The notes under the pieces were generated by a model that did not search any database, was not told the DNA's origin, and worked only from the letters and a program-made list of their open reading frames with translations. A program made the position numbers and the translations under genes. Positions 7,386 through 12,967 of a stretch of DNA of 12,967 nt are shown in pieces (the stretch's first letter is position 1; each line of letters starts with the position of its first letter). The stretch is from positions 1-12,967 of the forward strand of contig CAJMLC010000043.1 of the NCBI GenBank assembly GCA_905214155.1. The letters run 5' to 3'. The DNA is from an uncultured bacterium. GTDB taxonomy: Bacteria; Bacillota; Clostridia; Oscillospirales; Oscillospiraceae.

Positions 7386-8321
7386 TCAGCACCAGCCCTC
7401 GTCCTCCAAGAACAGCTTTGCTTCGGACGCGACCATATCGAAGTCCGCAAGGCCCAGGCCGCCCGGATCGCCGACGCCGGCGAGGCCGCCGTTCTGCCAG
7501 CCTTCCCACTCGACCGCGCAGTAGCCGTCGTAACCGACTTCCTTCAGGCACTCGCCGATCTCACGGAAGTCGACGTAGCCGCCGCCGTACCAGACGTGCT
7601 GGCTCTGGATGATATTCGGGAAGCCGACCTCATCCTTGACATGGACGCAGTTGATGTGCTTGCCGAGCTTGCGGATGGCCTCGGGGATGGGCATCTTGGG
7701 CTTGACCGTGGTATAGAACGTGCCGGTGTCGACGGTGACATAGACGTTGTCCATGCCGACCTCGTTGTACAGCTTGAACCACTGGTCGACGGAGTTGATG
7801 AGCGTGCCCTGCAGGATCTCGACCGAAATGGTCATGTTCTTCTGCTTGGCGTACTCGGCGCATTCCTTGACACCGGAGACGATCATATCCCACGCTTCCT
7901 TGCGGGTCATGATGTTGTAGAGGGCGGGATCATAGAAGCCCTGCGCGATCAGGGAGCAGACGGTGTCCGCACCGAGGTAGGCCGCGGCGTCGATGGCCTG
8001 CTTCATGGTGTTCAGACCGGCGGTACGGTCGAAATGGCGCGGAGTGACAAAGGTAGCATGTGCACCGATGGAGGCCAGGTGGACGCCGGTCTCATCGAGG
8101 GCCTGCTTGAAGGCGGCCAGTTCGGAGTCATACTTTTCAGGCGGGATCTCCTGGATCTTGGAGAAGACGACGTCCATGCCGGTATAGCCGTGCTCTTTCA
8201 CCTTGTGCACCAGCTCGCAGAGGCGCAGCTTGCCCCAGCTGTTGACGGCGCAGCCGCAGATTTCCAGACGGCCCCAGGGCATGTTTGCCCAAACTTCCAT
8301 AGAGAGCTTCAGATGTGCCAT
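7386..8321 (-). CDS. Sugar phosphate isomerase/epimerase-like TIM-barrel protein
   Basis: Predicted cytoplasmic metal-dependent enzyme of the xylose-isomerase-like TIM-barrel superfamily (AP endonuclease 2 fold; relatives include IolE, IolI and 3-keto-sugar-acting enzymes). Probable metal ligands at the barrel ends are E168 in SVEIL, D198 in VDTGT, H227 in CVHVKD and E271 in AVEWEG. The length of 311 residues is normal. The start ATG has GGAGG eight bases upstream. It is followed closely by a Gfo/Idh oxidoreductase gene; this pairing recurs in loci that isomerise or cleave oxidised sugars. Reaction and substrate are not readable from sequence. Confidence 0.82.
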   Translation of the reverse strand: MAHLKLSMEVWANMPWGRLEICGCAVNSWGKLRLCELVHKVKEHGYTGMDVVFSKIQEIPPEKYDSELAAFKQALDETGVHLASIGAHATFVTPRHFDRTAGLNTMKQAIDAAAYLGADTVCSLIAQGFYDPALYNIMTRKEAWDMIVSGVKECAEYAKQKNMTISVEILQGTLINSVDQWFKLYNEVGMDNVYVTVDTGTFYTTVKPKMPIPEAIRKLGKHINCVHVKDEVGFPNIIQSQHVWYGGGYVDFREIGECLKEVGYDGYCAVEWEGWQNGGLAGVGDPGGLGLADFDMVASEAKLFLEDEGWC

Positions 8322-8495
8322 GTTTCATTCCTCCAATAATTTTAATAAGGTAAAATGGTGGATGGTGGATGATGTTTGTATTGCAGCGCAGCAGAGGTGC
8401 AGGAGCAGTGTGCCGCCGCAGGCTCTGGCGGGTGCATCAAATGGGGGGTGGGAATATTGTTCGAAAGAATATCCGACGATTCGTTCGGCAAGGAA
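8322..8495 (-). other. Gene-free spacer between permease and TIM-barrel genes
   Basis: This 174-base gap is the longest within the first gene set. Besides the ribosome binding site of the TIM-barrel gene it contains a small tandem GGTGGAT x2 on the plus strand (8357-8370). I see no convincing promoter, terminator hairpin or open frame, so read-through from the ABC genes is the simplest view. Confidence 0.5.
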
Positions 8496-9467
8496 TTACT
8501 TTTTCTTGCTGCGCATGCAGCCAAATCCAATGGCCAACACAATGATGAGGCCCTTGATCATCATCTGGACATAGGTGTTCATATTGATCATGTTCAGGCC
8601 GTTGGTGATCATCGTGAGGATGAAGACGCCAAGGAGCGTGCCGCCGAGGCTGCCGGTGCCGCCGGCGACGCTGATGCCGCCGAGGACGGAGGAGGCCACA
8701 GAGTCCATGTCGAAGCCTTCGCCGTTATAGGGGTGGCCGCCGTTGAGGCGGGCCGTGAGCATGACGCCCGCGATGCCGGCGAGCATGCCGCTGAGCAGAT
8801 AGACCCGCACGCGGTATTGGTTCGCGGAGACACCGGAGAGGTAGACCGCTTCGGAGTTGCCGCCGAGGCCGTACGTCACGCGGCCAGTCATGGTGTATTT
8901 CATCACGACGAGGAAGATCGCGTAGATGACAACGATGATGTAGCCGGAGACCGGGATACCGAGCAGCTTGCCGCGGCCGATGAGGGCGGTGAGGCCGTTT
9001 TCGGCGGGAAGGTTGATGCCGTAGCCCTTGGTATAGAGCAGGCAAAGGCCCTGATAAGCCATCGAGGTCGCCAGCGTAGCGATGATGGGCGGGATCTTGA
9101 CAAACGTGACAAGCACACCGTTGATCGTGCCGCAGAGCATACAGGCGACGATCGCGATCAGCGCGGCGAGGACCCAGTTCATACCATGATCGGTGATGAG
9201 CGAGGCCGTGAGGACCGTGCTCAGGCTGACGACCGGCGCGACGGACAGGTCGATGCCGCCGGTGATGATGACAAGGCTCTGCGCGATGGCCACGACGGAG
9301 AGCACGGCACCCTGCCGAATCAGGTTGGTCAGGTTATTTTTCGTAAAGAACGTATTGCTCGCCACGCTCATGACAATGACAACCACCACAAACGCGACCA
9401 GCGCGCCGAGAATGGATGATTGTTTCAATTTCTTCCACGTGTTTTTCACAGATAAGTTAGACTGCAT
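8496..9467 (-). CDS. Sugar ABC transporter permease, RbsC type
   Basis: Inner-membrane permease of the ribose/simple-sugar (CUT2) ABC family, expected to act as a homodimer. The 323 residues form many hydrophobic segments, starting at about 18-36 (ILGALVAFVVVVIVMSVA). The family motifs VIITGGIDLSVA (66-77) and SSVLGGISVAGGTGSLGGTLLG near residues 263-284 are clear. A short basic tail ends RSKKK. The coding region overlaps the ATPase gene by 11 bases, so the two are translationally coupled. Only one permease is present, as usual for RbsC-type systems. Substrate cannot be told from this protein; a sugar or sugar derivative is expected. Confidence 0.93.
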   Translation of the reverse strand: MQSNLSVKNTWKKLKQSSILGALVAFVVVVIVMSVASNTFFTKNNLTNLIRQGAVLSVVAIAQSLVIITGGIDLSVAPVVSLSTVLTASLITDHGMNWVLAALIAIVACMLCGTINGVLVTFVKIPPIIATLATSMAYQGLCLLYTKGYGINLPAENGLTALIGRGKLLGIPVSGYIIVVIYAIFLVVMKYTMTGRVTYGLGGNSEAVYLSGVSANQYRVRVYLLSGMLAGIAGVMLTARLNGGHPYNGEGFDMDSVASSVLGGISVAGGTGSLGGTLLGVFILTMITNGLNMINMNTYVQMMIKGLIIVLAIGFGCMRSKKK

Positions 9468-10941
9468 ATCGCATCATCTCCTCCACAGTCGCGTTCATCG
9501 GCAGCTCAGCGGTGACCTTGCCCTGTCCCATGACAAGGATCCGATCGCTGACCAGCTGGACTTCCTCCAGCTCAGAAGACACAAAAATGATGCTCTTCCC
9601 TTCGTCCGCCAGCTGGCGGACGAGTGCGTAGATCTCACTTTTGGCGCCGACGTCGATGCCGCGCGTCGGCTCGTCCATCAGAATAATAGAGCTGTTTGCC
9701 GCCAGCCATTTGGCGATGACGACTTTTTGCTGGTTGCCGCCGGACAGGGCGCCGACAAGGCTCTTCGAGCCGCTGGTCTTCAGGCGAAGTCGCCTGGTCA
9801 TGGTGTCCACCGTCTTCGCGCGTTCACTCACGCGCAGCAGGCCAAAACGGCTGAAGGACGGCATACAGGAATAGATCATGTTGTCCTCCACGCTCATCTG
9901 GAGCAGAAGGCCCTCGTTTTTCCGGTCTTCAGACATATAGGCGATGCCCATGGAGACCGCTTTTTTCGGCGTCATCTCTCGGCACACCTTGCCGTGGATG
10001 GCGATCATACCGGAATCCGGATGATAGGCGCCGAAGATGGTTTTCAAAAGCTCGGTGCGCCCCGCACCGACCAGTCCCGCCAGGCCGAGAACCTCGCCCT
10101 CGTGGAGCTGGATGCTGACATGGTCGAGCCGGTTGCCGAGGCAGACATCCTTCGCCTCCAGGACCACCGGACCGGAGCAATTCGCCTCGCGCGCGGTAAG
10201 CTCGACAGTCTTGACGTTGATCATCATGTCGACCAGCTGATCCTTGCCGGTGATCTGTTCGCGGGAGAGCGTGCCAATGAGGACGCCGTCACGTAGAACG
10301 GTCACGCGGTCAGAGATCTCGAGGACCTCGTCGAGCCGGTGCGAGATGAAGATGATGCTGACGCCGCTGGCCTTGACGCGCTCGATAACGCGGAACAGGT
10401 CGCGCGTCTCCTCGTTCGTGAGCGAGGCCGTGGGCTCGTCCATGATGACGATCTCGGTCTTTTTCACGATCGCGCGGACGATCTCGACGAGCTGCTGCTG
10501 GGCGATGGAGAGGCTCGAGATCTTCTGTTTGCCCTTGATGTCGTCACTGAGCATCGACATGGCCTCGTCAGCCATCCGATTCATCCTGTCCCAGTCGATC
10601 CGCCCGGCCTTTTTCGGATAGCGGCCAAAGTAGATATTCTCCGCGACCGTCAGATCCGGGAAGAGCTTGAGCTCCTGATGGATCATGGCGATGCCGTGCT
10701 CGAGCGCGGTGATCGGCGAGGTGATATGGACAGTTTTGCCGTTTCGCAGGATCTCGCCGCTGTCCATCGACAGTCCGCCGGACAGGACGTTCATCAGCGT
10801 GGATTTACCGGAGCCATTCTGGCCGATGAGTGCATGAACCTCGCCCTTCTGCAGGCTGAAGTCCACATGATCCAGCGCATGGGTGCCGGGGAACTGTTTG
10901 TCGATCTGCTTCATTTCCAGCAGGATTTGTTCTGAAGCCAC
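9457..10941 (-). CDS. Sugar ABC transporter ATP-binding protein, RbsA/MglA type
   Basis: Cytoplasmic ATPase with two fused nucleotide-binding domains, 494 residues as usual for the CUT2 family. Domain 1 has Walker A GQNGSGKST (40-48), the degenerate signature LSIAQQQ and Walker B IVIMDEPTASL. Domain 2 has the family's altered Walker A GLVGAGRTEL, a standard signature LSGGNQQK and Walker B IILMDEPTRGID. The start is GTG at 10941, with AAGGAGG about 12 bases upstream, a rather long spacing; an internal ATG at codon 10 lacks a ribosome binding site. It sits 87 bases after the binding protein gene, behind a strong hairpin, and overlaps the permease gene. Confidence 0.94.
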   Translation of the reverse strand: MASEQILLEMKQIDKQFPGTHALDHVDFSLQKGEVHALIGQNGSGKSTLMNVLSGGLSMDSGEILRNGKTVHITSPITALEHGIAMIHQELKLFPDLTVAENIYFGRYPKKAGRIDWDRMNRMADEAMSMLSDDIKGKQKISSLSIAQQQLVEIVRAIVKKTEIVIMDEPTASLTNEETRDLFRVIERVKASGVSIIFISHRLDEVLEISDRVTVLRDGVLIGTLSREQITGKDQLVDMMINVKTVELTAREANCSGPVVLEAKDVCLGNRLDHVSIQLHEGEVLGLAGLVGAGRTELLKTIFGAYHPDSGMIAIHGKVCREMTPKKAVSMGIAYMSEDRKNEGLLLQMSVEDNMIYSCMPSFSRFGLLRVSERAKTVDTMTRRLRLKTSGSKSLVGALSGGNQQKVVIAKWLAANSSIILMDEPTRGIDVGAKSEIYALVRQLADEGKSIIFVSSELEEVQLVSDRILVMGQGKVTAELPMNATVEEMMRYAV

Positions 10942-10984
10942 CGTCTGTTCCGCCCTCCTTTTCTTGCTGTATTGACGCCGGCCC

Positions 10985-11014
10985 CTGCGCGCCGGGATGC
11001 GTCCCGGCGCGCAG
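10985..11014 (-). terminator. Strong intercistronic hairpin after the binding protein gene
   Basis: Perfect 13-base inverted repeat: CTGCGCGCCGGGA (10985-10997) and TCCCGGCGCGCAG (11002-11014) around a 4-base loop, 14 bases past the binding protein stop. There is no T-run after it on the minus strand (GGGGCCGG follows). It is therefore more likely to protect the upstream mRNA 3' end or attenuate transcription than to stop it fully, which would keep binding protein above ATPase and permease levels. Confidence 0.75.
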
Positions 11015-11028
11015 AGCGGCAGAAATGC

Positions 11029-12087
11029 TTACTTGTGCAGGTTCTTATAGATGTCGTAGGACGCGGCGTTGTCCGGAGTGACGACGATGGTCTCCAGCTC
11101 GAACAGCTCGCCCTTCTGATAGCTGTCGCCCTCTTCCAGAGACTTCAGGAATTCTGCAACGGCGCGGCGGCCGAATTCCGGAGTGTTCTGGCCATAAGCA
11201 CAGGAGAGCGCCATGTTGCCGCCCGCGAGCAGGTCGGCCTCAGCCTGCAGGCCGTCAACGTCGACGACGCTGACAGAGTTGGTGTCGATGCCGAGGTTTT
11301 CCATGGCGGCGTAGCCGGCGGGAATACCGAAGCCGTTGAAGCAGAGGATGGCCTTTGCATCCGGGCAAGCCTGGAGCATGTTTTCAATGGCAGTGGTGCA
11401 GGCGGCGACGGAGTTTTCGGTGACCATGACTTCGTTGGCGATCGTTACATCGGGATACTTTGCGATAGTGTCCTTATAGCCGTTGATGCGGTCGATGACG
11501 TCGGATGTCTGCATGCCGTTGAGAATGAGGACGTTGCCTGCGCCGCCGATCTGCTGCATGGCATATTCGGCTGCCCCGCTGGCGGCGGTATAGTCGTCGG
11601 ACTTGATGGTGCAGAGGACTTCATAGTCGCCTTCCGCCAGCTCAGAGGAGATGACGACGACGGGGATGCCGGCTTCGTTGGCCAGCTTGACGCCTTCGAT
11701 GCTGCCGGAAGGATCGTCCGGGGTCAGGAAGATGACGTCGACGCTCTGGGCGATGAAGTTTTCGATGATGGCGAGCTCACCGGCCGTGGACAGCTCGGAG
11801 TCTGCACGGAGGATGGTGCCGTTGTTGGAGGCCGCACCCTCTTCGAGGCCCATTTCGATGGCATCAAAGAAGTCGTTGGCGGAGTGGCAGGCATAGCCGC
11901 CGACCCAGGCCTTGGCCTCTTCCGCGGGCTCCGCAGCGGTATCGTTGGTGGAGGGAGTCTCCGCTGGAGTGTTATCCGTCGCGGGGGTATCGGTCTTCGC
12001 GGTGTCGTTTGCGGGCGCCTTGCTGCTGCAGGCGGCCATGCTGAGGATCATCAGTGCTACAAGAACCAGTGCTAAGATCTTTTTCAT
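11029..12087 (-). CDS. Lipoprotein sugar-binding protein of the ABC transporter (RbsB/periplasmic-binding type)
   Basis: Extracytoplasmic solute receptor anchored by lipid. The 352-residue protein starts with a signal peptide MKKILALVLVALMILSMAAC: basic start, hydrophobic core and lipobox with lipidated C20. A linker rich in A, T, P, D and E (about 21-58) follows, then the two-lobed Peripla_BP_4 type domain. The start ATG at 12087 has AGGAGG seven bases upstream. A longer frame extends upstream, but the promoter lies inside that extension, so the longer start is wrong. It is the first gene after the main promoter and is followed by a strong hairpin. It should deliver the substrate to the ATPase/permease pair; ligand identity is not readable, though the downstream Nag genes favour an amino-sugar compound. 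Confidence 0.92.
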   Translation of the reverse strand: MKKILALVLVALMILSMAACSSKAPANDTAKTDTPATDNTPAETPSTNDTAAEPAEEAKAWVGGYACHSANDFFDAIEMGLEEGAASNNGTILRADSELSTAGELAIIENFIAQSVDVIFLTPDDPSGSIEGVKLANEAGIPVVVISSELAEGDYEVLCTIKSDDYTAASGAAEYAMQQIGGAGNVLILNGMQTSDVIDRINGYKDTIAKYPDVTIANEVMVTENSVAACTTAIENMLQACPDAKAILCFNGFGIPAGYAAMENLGIDTNSVSVVDVDGLQAEADLLAGGNMALSCAYGQNTPEFGRRAVAEFLKSLEEGDSYQKGELFELETIVVTPDNAASYDIYKNLHK

Positions 12088-12130
12088 ATCATTTCCTCCT
12101 AAGTTTTTTGGGATCTCTTGTCGTCTCCCG

Positions 12131-12148
12131 ATGGCTCGATCGTACCAT
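12131..12148 (-). promoter_or_regulatory. Palindromic operator candidate over the -10 box of the ABC operon
   Basis: The minus strand reads ATGGTACGATCGAGCCAT, an 18-base dyad with 14 symmetric positions (ATGGnnCGATCGnnCCAT). It covers the -10 box, where a bound repressor would block RNA polymerase. A partial match (12 of 14 bases) occurs in the leader of the GntR gene in this window, which makes that regulator a candidate binder; a distant LacI-type regulator is an alternative. Confidence 0.5.
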
Positions 12149-12167
12149 TTGTATTTGTTTCTGTCAA
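12139..12167 (-). promoter_or_regulatory. Main promoter of the ABC transporter operon
   Basis: On the minus strand a consensus -35 box TTGACA (12162-12167) is followed by a 17-base spacer and the -10 box TACGAT (12139-12144) with a TGG just before it, an extended -10. Transcription should start near 12132, giving a leader of about 45 bases to the binding protein ATG. This is the strongest promoter in the window and probably drives the genes down to the acylase. Confidence 0.8.
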
Positions 12168-12450
12168 TGCAGAAAATAAGACATTTTGTATTTTCTTCGT
12201 CTTTCCCAAAAATGAAAGTCTGTTTTTGGATAACCTGCATAATACCTCTCATTTTTCGTAATTATGTTTGATCCAGGTCCTAATATATTCGTTTTTTCAT
12301 GGATATTGAGAGGAAATAGCATTGGATCATTCGGGTGTTTGCATCGAGCAGCTGGCAGCAAATAATACATCATGTCTTATTTGAACTTTGCTATAAAAGA
12401 GACCAACTGTCTTGTGACGTCTCCATGAGCAGACGGGTGATGGGTGTCCG
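12168..12450. other. AT-rich intergenic stretch without recognisable genes
   Basis: Upstream of the operon promoter the composition turns AT-rich, unlike the neighbouring coding DNA. Short open frames here lack ribosome binding sites and family-like sequence. I see no tRNA, no known regulatory RNA and no clear promoter toward rpsO in this part. Confidence 0.45.
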
Positions 12451-12530
12451 CAGGGTCGATGAGGGCATCGGCCACTACAGGGTGCAGTGCAAAATTGAAA
12501 GGGTGGGTGGACAGGGTCGTCCGCCCCTAC
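12451..12530. repeat. Two adjacent REP-like imperfect palindromes
   Basis: The first hairpin pairs GGTCGATG (12454-12461) with CATCGGCC (12466-12473), eight pairs including one G-T, and is followed by ACTACA. The second pairs 12500-12512 with 12516-12528 (AGGGTGGGTGGAC against GTCGTCCGCCCCT), nine of 13 positions, and is followed by ACA. Both carry an AGGG at or next to the loop and a CTACA end, so they look like two diverged copies of one unit. GTAGGGGCGG-like palindromes are, from memory, dispersed between genes in gut Clostridia genomes. Confidence 0.5.
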
Positions 12531-12583
12531 AAAGCGCAGTGAAGGCCGGAAGGCACAGGCCATCTTTTTCGTGAAAAAAGTGC

Positions 12584-12612
12584 TTTACTTTTTGGGGGTT
12601 CTATGGTATCTT
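12584..12612 (+). promoter_or_regulatory. Promoter of rpsO
   Basis: TTTACT (12584-12589), a 17-base spacer and TATCTT (12607-12612), with TGG directly before the -10 box (extended -10). Transcription would start near 12619 and leave a leader of roughly 125 bases before the rpsO start. No other plus-strand promoter of this quality is seen before the gene. Confidence 0.6.
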
Positions 12613-12619
12613 AAACAAG

Positions 12620-12744
12620 ATGGCGCACTAGCGCTGGAAACCCCTCTCTCAGTTCTGGGACAACGCCGGATTTTCACATCGGCACACACCTGACCCACCA
12701 CTTAGAGCGCGGGAACATTTATTTTGAAAGGTGGAAACACAACT
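12620..12744 (+). promoter_or_regulatory. Structured rpsO leader, possible S15 autoregulatory region
   Basis: The leader can form several pairings: GCGCT (12631-12635) with AGCGC (12706-12710), a hairpin of GCC-G-GAT (12665-12671) with ATCGGC (12678-12683), and CCACC (12695-12699) with GGTGG (12730-12734). The last would hide the ribosome binding site. S15 binding its own leader is known in several bacteria; whether this leader belongs to a described class is not established here. Confidence 0.4.
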
Positions 12745-12967
12745 ATGATGCGCAAAGAAGAAAAGACCGCGATCATCGAAAAGTACGCGACCCATCCCGG
12801 CGACACCGGTTCGCCCGAGGTCCAGATTGCCGTTCTGACCCATCGGATCAACGACCTGAACGAGCATCTGCGCGAGCACAAGCAGGACAACCACTCCCGC
12901 CGTGGTCTGCTGATGATGGTCGGTAAGCGCCGCAGCCTGCTGGACTATCTGGCCAAGAAGGACATCA
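12745..12967 (+). CDS. rpsO: 30S ribosomal protein S15 (partial, 5' part)
   Basis: Primary 16S rRNA-binding protein of the small subunit. The visible 74 residues run from MMRKEEKTAIIEKYATHPGD to the window edge; the full protein should have about 88. Family features are the TGSPEVQIAVLTHRI segment (21-35), NDLNEHLREHKQDNHSRRGLL (36-56) and VGKRRSLLDYL (59-69), which form the helices that contact rRNA. Two ATGs lie in tandem at 12745 and 12748; AGGTGG is 10 bases before the first, which is preferred. It is divergent from the ABC operon and functionally unrelated, marking the edge of the sugar locus. Confidence 0.97.
   Translation, partial: MMRKEEKTAIIEKYATHPGDTGSPEVQIAVLTHRINDLNEHLREHKQDNHSRRGLLMMVGKRRSLLDYLAKKDI

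Noticed and set aside
8322..8495. Internal promoter before the TIM-barrel gene
   Set aside because: TATTAA-like bases are present near the gene start, but there is no acceptable -35 box at a proper distance.
8376..9419. Long plus-strand open frame opposite the permease gene
   Set aside because: It is antisense to a clear RbsC permease, rich in D, H and R from reversed GC-rich codons, and has no family motif. The same applies to long plus-strand frames at 674-1591, 1254-2261, 2368-3228, 4728-6323, 6133-7524, 7596-8339, 9193-10296 and 10972-12075.
12088..12252. N-terminal extension of the binding protein
   Set aside because: The -35/-10 promoter lies inside it, and the ATG at 12087 has an ideal ribosome binding site and a full lipoprotein signal peptide.
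12455..12545. CRISPR array
   Set aside because: Only two imperfect palindromic units with different sequences and no regular spacer pattern.

Overview
The window looks like chromosomal DNA of a GC-rich member of the Bacillota, most likely a gut Clostridia/Oscillospiraceae-type bacterium. The reasons are strong AGGAGG-type ribosome binding sites, a Gram-positive style lipoprotein binding protein, a HutC-type GntR regulator, and rpsO directly beside a sugar ABC operon. The genus is an inference only. Ten complete genes lie on the minus strand and fill about 300-12087. A partial rpsO lies on the plus strand at the right edge, and a partial recombinase-like tail lies on the plus strand at the left edge.

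Read in the direction of transcription (right to left), the minus-strand block starts at a strong promoter near 12139-12167. It encodes a lipoprotein sugar-binding protein, a double-domain sugar ABC ATPase and one RbsC-type permease. Next come a TIM-barrel sugar isomerase/epimerase-like protein, a Gfo/Idh/MocA dehydrogenase and an N-acyl-D-amino-acid deacylase-like amidohydrolase. A second promoter (TATAAT at 4677-4682) then begins a second set: a GntR/UTRA regulator, a UPF0309-type SIS-domain protein, a ribokinase-like PfkB kinase, nagB and nagA. A hairpin after nagA at 234-283 probably ends the block.

The likely overall job is import and breakdown of an amino-sugar-containing compound. The ABC system would bring it in, the oxidoreductase/TIM-barrel/acylase trio would trim or rearrange it, and the PfkB kinase (possibly with the SIS protein) would make an N-acetylhexosamine 6-phosphate. 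NagA and NagB would then deliver fructose 6-phosphate, acetate and ammonia. NagA/NagB chemistry is well established; the true substrate and the roles of the middle enzymes are not known from sequence. The most unusual point is an N-acyl-D-amino-acid deacylase and a dehydrogenase/TIM-barrel pair inside a Nag locus, which suggests a substrate more complex than free GlcNAc.

The 657-base gap between the ABC operon and rpsO is divergent. It holds the operon promoter with a palindrome over its -10 box, two imperfect palindromes that look like dispersed intergenic repeats, the rpsO promoter (extended -10), and a structured rpsO leader that could hide the ribosome binding site.
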